Source: Fen-1364 sp049515135
GTDB taxonomy: Bacteria > Spirochaetota > Spirochaetia > SZUA-6 > Fen-1364
DNA: 64,000 nucleotides
Direction: 5' to 3'
NCBI GenBank assembly: GCA_049515135.1
Contig: JBEKUJ010000005.1
Span: 124,001 to 188,000 of the forward strand
Numbering within the stretch: the first letter of the stretch is position 1; the number at the start of each line of letters is the position of its first letter. The position numbers and the translations under genes are program-made. This document shows, in pieces, positions 56,302 through 64,000 of this stretch. A model generated the notes under the pieces. The model had not been told where the DNA came from. It made no database searches and saw only the letters and a list, made by a program, of their open reading frames with translations.

Positions 56302-56317
56302 TCGCGGCGCCTCACGC

Positions 56318-57607
56318 TCATTCCCGGCGCCGATCGCGCAGGCCTTCGAGGAGAGCCCGGGCTGATGCAAGGTCCAGGGTGCCGGCAGAGGCAAGCTCTT
56401 TTGCCAGGAGCCGGGCCTCGGGACCGCGGGCGCCTGCCAGGTAGGCAAGGCGCGCGGCGTGGTACTTCATGTGTCCCTTCTGGATCCCGTGCGTTACAAG
56501 GGCAAGGACGGCGGCGAAGTTCTGAGCAAGACCCAGGGCAGCCGCGATGCGCGAAAGACGCCTGGCGTCCGGGTTGCCGAGGATCCTCAAGGACGCGCGG
56601 CCCGCCGGGTGGAGATCCACCGACCCGCCCACGCAGGCTAGCGCGATCGGCAGCTCGATCTCTCCGCTCAGGGCCAGGCCGTCGGTGCTGTACCTGCTCA
56701 GGCCCTTGTAGCGGCCGTCGCGGGCCGCCCACAGATGCGCCGCTGCTTCCACCGCCCGGGTGTCATTCATCGTCGCCTGGGCGAGGCTTGCAATTCCGTT
56801 CATGATTCCCTTGTTGTGGGTGACTGCGCGCTCGGGGTCCTCCTGCGCCACCACGGACGCGGCTGCAATCCTGCGGGCCGCCTCCTGGCCGGTCATTCCC
56901 GCGGGAAGTCCGTACGCCAGGCGATCAACGGGAACGGAGAACCGCGCCCCTGCCAGCCTCTGGGAAGCGGCGTTGGTGAGAATGGCCATGAGGGAACGGC
57001 CGCCGCTCACGCGCTCCAGAAGCGGACGGACGCTCTCAGCCGCGGTGTTGAGCCGGTTTGCCCCCATCGCGTCACGCGCGTCGATCACAAGGTCCACCCG
57101 TACGACTCCCGAGGGAAGGCGGGCAGTGCGGAACTCCTTGTAGCCCCCTCCCCTTTGAGAAAGAGAGGCCAGCGGCGCTGCAAGGGCCTGGCGGAGCTCA
57201 CCCCCGCATTCCGACAGCGCCTTCTCCCCCTGCGCGGTCACCCCTTCCAAAAAGACCTGCGCCGTCATCAGGGGCTCTGATGCCCACGTCTGGAACCCGC
57301 CGTCTTCGCGCGCCAGCATTGCCGCAAAGGATGCGGCCGTAATGACGGAAGGCTCTTCCACAGCCATGGGAATGGCGAGCTGTTCACCGTCAATCAGGAA
57401 CCCGTTCGCGATGCCCAGGGGCAGGGGAATGCAGCCCACGGCAGACTCAACCATGACATCCAGGAGCTCGTGCAGCTCTGGCGCGCATGAGATTCCGGCC
57501 CACTCATCGTCCGAAAGAACGAATGCGCTGCGGAGGGCCTCGCGCCGCGCGCCCATGTCCAATCTGCGGAACCCCGCAGGCAGACGTCCCATCCTGGATT
57601 CACCCAT
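56318..57607 (-). CDS. mvaA: Hydroxymethylglutaryl-CoA reductase, class II
   Basis: A 429-residue enzyme reducing HMG-CoA to mevalonate, class II (bacterial) because it lacks a membrane domain and has the short N-terminus RLPAGFRRLDMGARREAL. Active-site elements: VESAVGCIPLPLGIANGFLI, EEPSVITAASFAA (Glu), HNKGIMNGI (Lys), the Asp in QATMNDTRAVE, and the C-terminal THGIQKGHMKYHA (His). It is the first gene of the leftward operon. The ATG at 57607 is chosen; 57616 (TTG) and 57592 (ATG) are alternatives, none with a convincing ribosome binding site. Confidence 0.93.
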   Translation of the reverse strand: MGESRMGRLPAGFRRLDMGARREALRSAFVLSDDEWAGISCAPELHELLDVMVESAVGCIPLPLGIANGFLIDGEQLAIPMAVEEPSVITAASFAAMLAREDGGFQTWASEPLMTAQVFLEGVTAQGEKALSECGGELRQALAAPLASLSQRGGGYKEFRTARLPSGVVRVDLVIDARDAMGANRLNTAAESVRPLLERVSGGRSLMAILTNAASQRLAGARFSVPVDRLAYGLPAGMTGQEAARRIAAASVVAQEDPERAVTHNKGIMNGIASLAQATMNDTRAVEAAAHLWAARDGRYKGLSRYSTDGLALSGEIELPIALACVGGSVDLHPAGRASLRILGNPDARRLSRIAAALGLAQNFAAVLALVTHGIQKGHMKYHAARLAYLAGARGPEARLLAKELASAGTLDLASARALLEGLRDRRRE

Positions 57608-57691
57608 GAGATCCAAGTATTACATGAAAGGCGCCCGAATGGCGACACGGGGCCTGCGTCCCTCACCTTCATTCCTCCCAGAGCTCCTGAC

Positions 57692-57714
57692 AAAAAAACC
57701 TCGGCGGAGGCTGG
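57692..57714 (-). terminator. Weak intrinsic-terminator-like hairpin upstream of mvaA
   Basis: Read leftward, CCTC and GAGG (with CGCC loop, extendable by a G-T and an A-T pair) are followed by seven T (complement of 57692-57698). It points toward mvaA, 85 bases before its start, with no leftward gene for a kilobase on the other side. It could be an attenuator in the mvaA leader, or a chance structure because the stem is short. Confidence 0.33.
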
Positions 57715-57759
57715 GTTGGCCCCGTCTGCTGAGATATTCTGGTATGTTAGAGTAGGTCC

Positions 57760-58650
57760 ATGAATCGCCGCAAAATACTTCTTGTAGAAAAATCGGTCAC
57801 GCAGCGCGCAATGCTGAAAGACATGGTGGCGCACGAGGGATATGAAACGGTGGAGACCGCCACCGGCGCGGATGCCACCGAAATACTGCGGACGCAGCAT
57901 ATCGATGCCGTTCTGGTCAACTGGGAGCTTCCCGATACCACGGGGCCTGAGCTCTGCCATCGCTGGCATGAGTCGGGGGAGTTCGATCTCATACCGTTTC
58001 TCATCATTACCAGCTATACGAACGCGGAGCATGTACGCGATTCCCTGGACGCCGGAGCGACAGACTTCATTCGCAAGCCGCCCAATCAGGTCGAGCTGTT
58101 TGCCCGTCTCAGGTTGGCCTTGCGCATCCGCGACTTGAGTACCCAGTTGCTTGAGAACTCCATTCGTGACGCGCTCACCGGCTTGTTCAATCGCCGGCAT
58201 ATGCAGACGGAATTGGACAGGCATTGTCAGGCCGCAAAAAGATACGGCGAGGCATTCTCCGTTGCCATGATCGATATCGACTTGTTCAAAAACATCAATG
58301 ATTCTCACGGTCATGCAATGGGAGACACCATCCTTCGGCAAGTCTCGGAATACCTCAACGGCCGGATGCGAAAGACGGATATCGTCGGTCGCTTCGGTGG
58401 AGAAGAGTTTCTTATTGTGCTGCATGCCACCCCACTGCCACAGGCGGGACTCGCGCTGGAGTCTCTGAGAAACGGCATGGCGGATCGTCGATTTGGCACT
58501 GACGACACCGTAGTGAATGTCACGTTCAGTGCCGGTGTCGCCTCCTGGTCCCCGGCGATAGCCAACGCGCAAGACTTGATAAAAAAGACCGATGATGGAC
58601 TTTATGCCTCAAAACAGGCAGGCAGAAACAAGGTAACATTGGTTTCGTAG
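57760..58650 (+). CDS. Diguanylate cyclase with degenerate receiver domain
   Basis: A 296-residue response-regulator-like protein. The N-terminal receiver (about 5-120) keeps its fold and the late lysine (FIRKPP), but the phosphoacceptor Asp is Asn (N54 in AVLVNWELPD) and the acidic pocket is E10-K11 instead of DD. The GGDEF domain (about 145-296) is intact: DALTGLFNRRHM, IDLFKNINDSHGHAMGD and GGEEF at 213-217, with the RxxD inhibitory site at R204-D207. So the output should make c-di-GMP and be feedback-controlled, while input by phosphorylation is unlikely. It is divergent from mvaA. Confidence 0.92.
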   Translation: MNRRKILLVEKSVTQRAMLKDMVAHEGYETVETATGADATEILRTQHIDAVLVNWELPDTTGPELCHRWHESGEFDLIPFLIITSYTNAEHVRDSLDAGATDFIRKPPNQVELFARLRLALRIRDLSTQLLENSIRDALTGLFNRRHMQTELDRHCQAAKRYGEAFSVAMIDIDLFKNINDSHGHAMGDTILRQVSEYLNGRMRKTDIVGRFGGEEFLIVLHATPLPQAGLALESLRNGMADRRFGTDDTVVNVTFSAGVASWSPAIANAQDLIKKTDDGLYASKQAGRNKVTLVS

Positions 58651-58753
58651 AGTTGTATCGCCGTCATCGGAGCGGTCTCTTATGTCGATGCCTCCAGGAT
58701 CGGCACAGTCGGCGCGCGCAGCCGAATGTCCTGGGGTATCGCTCAGTGTGCAG

Positions 58754-60280
58754 CTATGCCCCGGCATCCACGGCCCTCTGCGCGCCTCTCAGGAAGCTCT
58801 TGAGAAGGGGCCAGAGCTCCCGATGTCTTTGGTATCCCGCCTCGTAGGAGCGCTGTCGGCCAGGATCAGGCTCGATCCTGTCTCCCAGGGAAACCATGGC
58901 CTCCACTCCGTCGGGGAACCCCTGGAAAGCGCCGCTGCCGATGCCTGCCATGATTGCCGCGCCGAGGCAGCCGGCCTCGGCCACCTGCGGGCGCGCCACG
59001 GGCCGGCCGAAGATGTCGGCACACATCCCGACCCACGCCGCGGACTTGCTGCCGCCGCCCACCGCCCGAAGCTCGTCGATTGCAACCCCGGCGGCGACAA
59101 TGCTGTCCACCAGGTCCCGGATGTGAAAGAGCGTGCCTTCAATGATCCCCCGGAGGATCTCTCCACGGCTTGTCTCCAGCGTCATACCGGCGATCACGCC
59201 GGCCGCGTCCGAGGCGAAGTCTGGAGGTCCCATGGGGGCGAAACGGGGAAGGACCACAATGCTTCCCGGCTGCGGGGGCATCTCGGCCAGGAGAATCTCG
59301 TAGATGTCCCGGCCTTTTTCAGAGGCGATGTCCCGGTCCGCGCCTGCAAACGTGTCGCGGAACCATTTCACAAGCGACCCTCCGCGCGTGTACAGGAAGC
59401 TCACATACCGTCCCGGGGCCGCGTGGTGCTCCGTGTTCAGGCCAAGGGGGAGCATGACCGCCGGCTCCGGCCGTTTTGCAAAGACGGGGACCACGCAGAG
59501 GTAGCTGCCCATTCCGCACATAGCGATCCGCTCGGAGACGACTCCCGAGCCCACTGCGTTGGAGCACTGGTCGTGGGCGCCTGAAACGATCACCGTCCCC
59601 GCAGCGAGCCCGGTCTGGCGCGCGGCCTCACGGGAAACGCGGCCGGTCACGATTGCGGACGGGACGGGGGCAGGGAGCTTCTCTTTCTGAATTCCCGCCT
59701 TGCCCGCAATGCGGTCCGACCAGCAGGCGCCGTCCATGTCGAAAAGCAGGGATCGATTTGCAAGGGAGTAGTCAATGGCAGGCTCTGCTCCGAGCATGAA
59801 AGGGACGAAACTGCCCCAGTGGAGAAACTTGTACGTCCGCGCGTACAGCCCAGGCTCCCTGTCCCGGATCCACAGGAGCTTCGGCAGCGTGTACCAGTTT
59901 TCCAGGGGGTTGCCGTTGATCCGGTAGAGCTCTTCGGGGTCCAGCAGACCGTGCAGTCCCTGGAGGTACTCCGCGCCGCGCCGGTCGAAATTCAGAATGG
60001 ACGGCCCCAGGATGGAGCGATCCCTCCCCACGGGGACCACTGCTTCGCCCAGAGAGGAGACGGAGAGCGCCTGAACGGGATCGTTTCCGGCACCCGCTGC
60101 CGCCTGCCGAATCACCGTCACGATCTTGGCCCACACCTCCCCGGGGTCCAGCTCTGCCTGCCCGGGGGATGGGCTTCTCACGTCGTATTCCTGGTATGCC
60201 ATGGAAAGGGGCCTGCCCTCAGGGGTAAAGGCTGCGGCCTTGCACCCCGTGGTCCCCACATCGATTCCAAGGAGACTCAT
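58754..60280 (-). CDS. FGGY-family carbohydrate kinase (xylulokinase-like)
   Basis: A 508-residue sugar kinase. Motifs: LLGIDVGTTGCKAAAFTPEG (phosphate 1), the substrate region SILNFDRRGAEYL, VSGAHDQCSNAVGSG (catalytic Asp in GAHDQ), and the late ELRAVGGGSKSAAWVGMCADIFG followed by EAGCLGAAIMAGIG. The clustering with a class II aldolase suggests a keto-sugar or its phosphate as substrate: the kinase phosphorylates and the aldolase cleaves. The start overlaps the aldolase stop as ATGA. Exact sugar unknown. Confidence 0.92.
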   Translation of the reverse strand: MSLLGIDVGTTGCKAAAFTPEGRPLSMAYQEYDVRSPSPGQAELDPGEVWAKIVTVIRQAAAGAGNDPVQALSVSSLGEAVVPVGRDRSILGPSILNFDRRGAEYLQGLHGLLDPEELYRINGNPLENWYTLPKLLWIRDREPGLYARTYKFLHWGSFVPFMLGAEPAIDYSLANRSLLFDMDGACWSDRIAGKAGIQKEKLPAPVPSAIVTGRVSREAARQTGLAAGTVIVSGAHDQCSNAVGSGVVSERIAMCGMGSYLCVVPVFAKRPEPAVMLPLGLNTEHHAAPGRYVSFLYTRGGSLVKWFRDTFAGADRDIASEKGRDIYEILLAEMPPQPGSIVVLPRFAPMGPPDFASDAAGVIAGMTLETSRGEILRGIIEGTLFHIRDLVDSIVAAGVAIDELRAVGGGSKSAAWVGMCADIFGRPVARPQVAEAGCLGAAIMAGIGSGAFQGFPDGVEAMVSLGDRIEPDPGRQRSYEAGYQRHRELWPLLKSFLRGAQRAVDAGA

Positions 60281-61182
60281 GACAGGATGGATCCTGCGAT
60301 GCCGGAAATCCCGAAATAGTCCTTGATGAGTGAGCGCGTGCGCCGGTAGACGGCCTCACGCCCGGCCTCGACGCTTCCAGATGGTTTCAACGCATCCTCG
60401 TAAGCCTTGCGGACCTCGAAACCGACATTGACCTTCGCGATTCCCCGCTTCATGCCCGCAATCACATCCTGGTGCCTCACGCCCGAGCCGCCGTGCAGGA
60501 CGATGGGAACCCCTGTCGCCTTGTGCAGGGCTTCCAGGTGCTGGAGGTTCAGGCGCGACTCGCCCTTGGGCTGGTCTCGAAGCGCAGCCACAACTGCCCC
60601 GTGGATGTTCCCGATGGATACGGAGAGCCAGTCGCAGCCTGTCTCGCGGACAAATCGCACGGCTTCCTCCACCTTTGTGAAGCCGGCGCCGGAGGCGAAC
60701 AGCTCCTCGTATGGCGGCACGCGCCCGGCGCCGACCCTGACGATGGCTCCCAGCTCGGCTTCGCAGGGAATGGAGGCCGCATGAGCAAGTTCCGCGATCT
60801 CACGCGTGGCGGCGATGTTCTGCGCCAGGGGGAGGCGCGACCCGTCGATCATCACCGAATCGAACCCCAGCTCGATTGCCGTCTCGAAGAAGGGACGGTA
60901 CTCGACCGGGCGGCCTTCCTCATCCTCCACAGGGATATGGTCCAGGTGGGCCCTCACGTGGCCGGGGTCCGCGCACGCGCGGTACTCCTTCATGAAGCGA
61001 TCCGGGCTTTCGATCTCGAAAGTGAGCCACTCTATGCGGGCCACCTCAACCAGGGCAAAGGAATCCTCGTCTGCGACGGCCCGCACCACCGCCTCCATCA
61101 TGGGGGGGAACGGGATGTTGAATGCCGGAAGCGCGATCCCAAGCGCGCTCGCTCGTTTGATGATCTCCCCGCTCGACTTCAC
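60277..61182 (-). CDS. Class II fructose/tagatose-bisphosphate aldolase family protein
   Basis: A 301-residue class II aldolase-like enzyme. Blocks: ALPAFNIPFPPMMEAVVRAV, HLDHIPVEDEE (zinc His in the HxDH position), GFDSVMIDGSRLPLAQNI, CEAELGAIV (Glu/Gly/zinc), SVSIGNIHGAV (zinc His), and VLHGGSGVRHQDV. These are the landmarks of the GatY/FbaA group. The GTG start at 61182 has GAAGGAGC 6 bases before it and a clean promoter. Overlapping the kinase stop-start as ATGA, it leads a two-gene operon for sugar breakdown. It has an insert near residue 70-90 compared with FbaA. Confidence 0.92.
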   Translation of the reverse strand: MKSSGEIIKRASALGIALPAFNIPFPPMMEAVVRAVADEDSFALVEVARIEWLTFEIESPDRFMKEYRACADPGHVRAHLDHIPVEDEEGRPVEYRPFFETAIELGFDSVMIDGSRLPLAQNIAATREIAELAHAASIPCEAELGAIVRVGAGRVPPYEELFASGAGFTKVEEAVRFVRETGCDWLSVSIGNIHGAVVAALRDQPKGESRLNLQHLEALHKATGVPIVLHGGSGVRHQDVIAGMKRGIAKVNVGFEVRKAYEDALKPSGSVEAGREAVYRRTRSLIKDYFGISGIAGSILS

Positions 61183-61219
61183 GCAGAAGCTCCTTCCCGG
61201 CCTTCAGGCATTTCGCGGG

Positions 61220-61248
61220 ATTATCGGGCGCCGGAGGACAACTTTCAA
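61220..61248 (-). promoter_or_regulatory. Sigma-70 promoter of the aldolase-kinase operon
   Basis: Read leftward: TTGAAA (complement of 61243-61248), 17 bases, GATAAT (complement of 61220-61225). Transcription near 61213 gives a 31-base leader with the GAAGGAG site. Confidence 0.65.
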
Positions 61249-61377
61249 GCCGATCTCGTGATCCGCAGGTCGTTGATGCGCTCATTGAGAGGAAAGCAGG
61301 GTTCAGGGAAATATCCGATCGGCTGGCGGACTGAAAGCCCCTTGATCGACGAGCGCCGAGCGCCTATCGTGCCCCTC

Positions 61378-62292
61378 ATGCGCGTCCCCGCCGTGCTCCA
61401 ACCATATGCCCGCACCGTGACTCTTCCTGGGTCCCGCGTGACCCTCTTCTGCTACGATGCAGGCGCTCAGGATGCGCCGGGCATGCTCCTGGTGCATGGC
61501 CTGGGGGATGAAGCCGACTCATGGCGTTGCATCATCCCCTCTCTGGCCGAACGCCACCGCGTGGTTGCACCGGACCTCCCCGGCTTCGGCAGGAGCCCTT
61601 TCCCTCCGCATGGCCGCCTCACCCCGGCATACCTCGCGTCAGTTCTGCGCGAGCTCATGGCATTCCTCGGCATGCACCGGGTGACCCTGGTTGGAAGCTC
61701 CCTGGGCGCGGCGCTTGCGCAGGTAGTGGCCCTGGCGGACAGCGAGCTGGTTTCCCGTCTCATCCTGGTTGACGGCGGGTTCCTGGCAAGGACCTCACTC
61801 GATGCCGGCCTCCTTTTCGGGCTTGTGCCCGGAGTGGGGGAAAGACGGTATCGAAGACTTGCGGGTGACCTGGATGCGGCGTATGCCTCCCTCGGACCCT
61901 ATTATGCGAACCTCAAGGACATGCCGAAAGCTGAGCGGGAGTTCCTCCGGGAGCGCGTCGGTGAACGCGTTGCAAGCATGAGCCAGATGCGCGCCTATTT
62001 CTCATTCTTCAGGGGCTTTGTCCGCTGGCTACTCTTCAGAGGAAGATTTCTCATCCCTCGGGCCCGGGCGCTCGATATACCGACCCTGTATGTCTGGGGC
62101 GCCCAGGACCACATTGTCCCCGTGGAGGCAGCACAGGCCACGCGCCTGAAGCACCCCGGGGCCGGGCTGGCCATCATCCCCGGCGCCGGGCATCTGCCTC
62201 ATCAGGAGACTCCTCAGGAGTTCCTGCGCGTCATTGGAGAGCCGAGGTACGTAACACTGACGGACCCGTCGTCGCGCAGGCTCACCTGGTGA
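61378..62292 (+). CDS. Alpha/beta hydrolase
   Basis: A 304-residue cytoplasmic hydrolase. Oxyanion region VHGLGDEADSW, nucleophile S108 in VGSSLGAAL, acid D in WGAQDHIVP and catalytic H in GAGHLPHQE. The sequence resembles esterase/epoxide-hydrolase-like members such as MhpC or YbfF. There is no signal peptide. The ATG at 61378 was chosen because homology begins about 15 residues later. No ribosome binding site is apparent. The last 79 bases overlap the end of the convergent DNA methyltransferase. Substrate unknown. Confidence 0.88.
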   Translation: MRVPAVLQPYARTVTLPGSRVTLFCYDAGAQDAPGMLLVHGLGDEADSWRCIIPSLAERHRVVAPDLPGFGRSPFPPHGRLTPAYLASVLRELMAFLGMHRVTLVGSSLGAALAQVVALADSELVSRLILVDGGFLARTSLDAGLLFGLVPGVGERRYRRLAGDLDAAYASLGPYYANLKDMPKAEREFLRERVGERVASMSQMRAYFSFFRGFVRWLLFRGRFLIPRARALDIPTLYVWGAQDHIVPVEAAQATRLKHPGAGLAIIPGAGHLPHQETPQEFLRVIGEPRYVTLTDPSSRRLTW

Positions 62293-63275
62293 ATGTATTC
62301 CAGGGTCAATTCCTCTTCCTGCGCGGTCATGACGGGAAAACCGTGAGGCCGATTGCGATGGGGCAGGTTGCCCTTGTCCCGGCTGTACTCTTCGACAAAC
62401 CTGCGATGGTCGGCCAACCTTTCCTCAAGGAAGCCGTTGAGCATCTCAGCCATCTTTTCCGTCCCTGTCTTCAGGGTGCTGAACATCTCCTGGTCGATGT
62501 CCACGCCAACGCTGTTGCGCCCGTTTGCCATGGCAGCCAGAATCGTCGTCCCCGTGCCGACAAACGGGTCGAGCACGGTGTCTCCCCGCACCGAGTACAT
62601 GTTGATGAGCCGGAAAGGAAGCTCGAACGGGAACGCTCCGCTTCGGTCCCGGCCTCCGCTGGAAAGGCCCTGCCGCGCGCCCTTGAAGTCCCAGATGTCC
62701 GAGAACCATCGGTTTCGCTCCTCCCAGAAGATGGCGCTCTGCATGCGGGCGTGCCTTTCTTCCGATGAGGTGAACTTCCTCTTTGCCCCTTTTCTCATCA
62801 GCAATATGTGCTCGTGCTCCAGCGTGACGTACGCGCCGGCGGGGAGCATTCCGGAGCCCATGAACTTGTTTGGAGCATTGGTCTGCTTTCGCCACAGCAC
62901 GGCGGGCAGGACGTCGAATCCCAGGGACGCGCAAGCGGACAGCACCCGCGCGTGGTTTGGATACAGCCGAAAGCGCCCGTCCAGCGTCCGGGTGGCATCG
63001 CCGATGTTGATGCATGCCCATCCACCCTCGATAAGGACCCGGTGGACCTCCTTCCACGCGAGGTCCAGATGGTCATGCATGAGAGAGAATGCGCTGAGCC
63101 CATCCCCTGCATCCAGGGCCGCCGGGACCCCGGGAACGCGTTCCCGAAAGAGCGGGTCCCACATCTCGATCATGGGATAGGGCGGGGAAGTGACGACAAG
63201 GGCCACGGACGAATCAGTGAGGAAGGACAGGTCTGCCGCGTCGCCCTGGAGCAATCTGTGCCGGCTCTCCCGCAT
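62214..63275 (-). CDS. Orphan SPPY-type DNA methyltransferase
   Basis: A 353-residue site-specific DNA methyltransferase. The catalytic motif is TSPPY at 29-33, and the S-adenosylmethionine motif is DPFVGTGTT at about 236, so motif IV precedes motif I, a permuted (beta-type) arrangement. SPPY is typical of N4-cytosine methyltransferases, but N6-adenine cannot be excluded. The region between holds the target-recognition domain. No restriction endonuclease gene is beside it, so it may be a regulatory or host-protection orphan. The 3' end extends 79 bases into the convergent hydrolase gene. Confidence 0.9.
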   Translation of the reverse strand: MRESRHRLLQGDAADLSFLTDSSVALVVTSPPYPMIEMWDPLFRERVPGVPAALDAGDGLSAFSLMHDHLDLAWKEVHRVLIEGGWACINIGDATRTLDGRFRLYPNHARVLSACASLGFDVLPAVLWRKQTNAPNKFMGSGMLPAGAYVTLEHEHILLMRKGAKRKFTSSEERHARMQSAIFWEERNRWFSDIWDFKGARQGLSSGGRDRSGAFPFELPFRLINMYSVRGDTVLDPFVGTGTTILAAMANGRNSVGVDIDQEMFSTLKTGTEKMAEMLNGFLEERLADHRRFVEEYSRDKGNLPHRNRPHGFPVMTAQEEELTLEYIHQVSLRDDGSVSVTYLGSPMTRRNS

Positions 63276-63304
63276 GGCCGCCAGACTATCGGAAACCTCT
63301 TACC

Positions 63305-63333
63305 TTTACACCCCGTTGTGATCGGCTTACACT
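63305..63333 (+). promoter_or_regulatory. Promoter of the MASE3 gene, leaderless
   Basis: TTTACA (63305-63310), 17 bases, TACACT (63328-63333). The ATG at 63341 is 7 bases beyond with no Shine-Dalgarno. Confidence 0.55.
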
Positions 63334-63340
63334 CGCGAAC

Positions 63341-64000
63341 ATGGATGCCTTTGCCGTGGCTCCCGTGGCTCACCCCTGGCGCAAGACAGCTCTGGGATTC
63401 GTGATGGTCATGGCAATCGGCGTGGGGCTCTGGCTCATAAGCCGCTATGACTACCTGCTCTTCCACAGCGCCGTTGAGATGTTCAGCATTGCCGTGGCGT
63501 GCACGATCTTCATGTTCTCCTGGAGCTCCCGGGGCTACCTGGCCACCCGTCCCTTCATCCTGCTTGGCATCGGCTATCTGTTCGTCGCCGTCCTGGACCT
63601 GCTGCACACCCTCACCTACAGCGGCATGAACGTGCTGCCCTCCGGCAGCGACTATGCCACCAAGCTCTGGGTGGCCGCGCGGGGAGTGCAGGCGCTCGTT
63701 ACCCTGGCATTCGTTCTCCTTGCGCGGTCCCGGCGGGTTGCTCCCAACTGGCTCGGATTTACCCTGATCGGCGCAGCCACAGCCGCATGCATCATGGCCA
63801 TCTTCTGGTGGAAAATCTTTCCCCTGTGCTTTGTCGAAGGGCAGGGAGTGACGCCTTTCAAGAAGGCCAGTGAATACGTCATCTCCGGCATTCTTGCCGG
63901 ATCCACCCTTCTTCTGTACGGCAACTCCTTCTCCATAGGGAGGCAGGAGCGCAATCTCCTGGCAGCGGCATTTGTTCTCACCATCGCCGGTGAGCTGGTG
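63341..64000 (+). CDS. MASE3-domain membrane sensor (5' part)
   Basis: The gene begins at ATG 63341 and remains open to the window edge (220 codons). Six or seven predicted membrane helices form a MASE3-type sensor: FVMVMAIGVGLWLISRYDYL, LFHSAVEMFSIAVACTIFMF, FILLGIGYLFVAVLDLLHTL, TKLWVAARGVQALVTLAFVL and further helices after a FKKASEYVISGILAGS segment. The His/Glu in FHSAVE and the Asp-His in LDLLHT are typical. MASE3 proteins usually carry a histidine kinase or GGDEF output, which lies beyond the window. The gene is divergent from the methyltransferase with a 65-base gap. Confidence 0.85.
   Translation, partial: MDAFAVAPVAHPWRKTALGFVMVMAIGVGLWLISRYDYLLFHSAVEMFSIAVACTIFMFSWSSRGYLATRPFILLGIGYLFVAVLDLLHTLTYSGMNVLPSGSDYATKLWVAARGVQALVTLAFVLLARSRRVAPNWLGFTLIGAATAACIMAIFWWKIFPLCFVEGQGVTPFKKASEYVISGILAGSTLLLYGNSFSIGRQERNLLAAAFVLTIAGELV

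Noticed and set aside
57394..58572. 392-codon reverse open frame spanning the diguanylate cyclase and mvaA start
   Set aside because: It runs antisense to a clear GGDEF protein and then out of frame through mvaA; no homology.
1..64000. tRNA or rRNA genes, CRISPR arrays, insertion sequences, prophage or integrase genes
   Set aside because: No cloverleaf with CCA-type end, no regular repeat-spacer array and no transposase or integrase reading frame was seen in reading both strands.

Overview
This is a gene-dense, GC-rich bacterial chromosome segment with about 62 protein genes, one riboswitch and no tRNA, rRNA, CRISPR array or recognisable insertion sequence. The best guess for the host is a free-living or environmental spirochaete. 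The reasons are a ComFB-domain protein, lysine synthesis by LL-diaminopimelate aminotransferase, a complete mevalonate cluster with a type 2 IPP isomerase, and an envelope rich in lipoproteins, ankyrin repeats and NHL repeats. None of these is decisive, so the assignment is tentative. Many sigma-70 promoters have a TTGACC/TTGACG-like -35 box and a TACxxT/TAxxxT -10 box. In several, the -10 box lies only 5-8 bases before the start codon with no Shine-Dalgarno sequence, which suggests that leaderless mRNAs are common here.

Layout. Bases 1-6.7 kb: a clipped gene, a small zinc-ribbon protein, a ComFB-domain protein, a HAD phosphatase, a Ser/Thr kinase with an apparent 21-codon leader ORF, a LiaF-like membrane protein, an acyl-CoA ligase and MsrA. 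6.7-14.1 kb: an SDR, two convergent DMT transporters, an HD hydrolase with a DinB protein, dapL, ribA, YbaK and OsmC. 14.1-17.4 kb: an operon of periplasmic Gly/Met-rich protein, histidine kinase and NtrC-type regulator, preceded by a near-consensus sigma-54 promoter. 17.6-23.9 kb: an M23 peptidase, a DinB protein and a glycine-riboswitch-controlled glycine cleavage operon (gcvT, gcvH, gcvPA, gcvPB) in which gcvT carries a frameshift. 23.9-27.9 kb: a leftward group of two lipoproteins, a FecR protein, an aldo/keto reductase and a cytochrome c-membrane fusion, next to the 5'-truncated remnant of a class III nucleotide cyclase.

28.3-36.7 kb: a MerR regulator with a lipoprotein hydrolase, a metallophosphoesterase paired with a papain-like protein, a TlpA/MauE pair, a duplicated secreted YxxxxD-type repeat protein and acetyl-CoA synthetase. 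36.7-43.4 kb: a leftward sugar/export group (EamA, B3/B4 protein, MATE, ManA, DUF4432 epimerase-like) divergent from a MocR regulator. 43.4-50.8 kb: an outer-membrane-barrel/transglutaminase/TPR fusion with an NHL lipoprotein, a CTP-synthase-like amidotransferase, two tandem secreted ankyrin proteins (one frameshifted), a GNAT enzyme and a Gfo/Idh oxidoreductase. 51.1-57.6 kb: the mevalonate pathway as two convergent transcription units (mvaS-fni rightward; mvaA-mvaD-pmk-mvk leftward). 57.7-64 kb: a diguanylate cyclase with a degenerate receiver, an aldolase/sugar kinase operon, an alpha/beta hydrolase, an orphan SPPY DNA methyltransferase and the start of a MASE3 membrane sensor.

Functionally the window joins one-carbon/glycine metabolism, acetate activation (acetyl-CoA) and isoprenoid synthesis with envelope sensing and stress repair. 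The features most worth following up are the sigma-54-linked Met-rich sensory operon, the leaderless promoters with the kinase leader ORF, the cytochrome fusion, and the two frameshifted genes.
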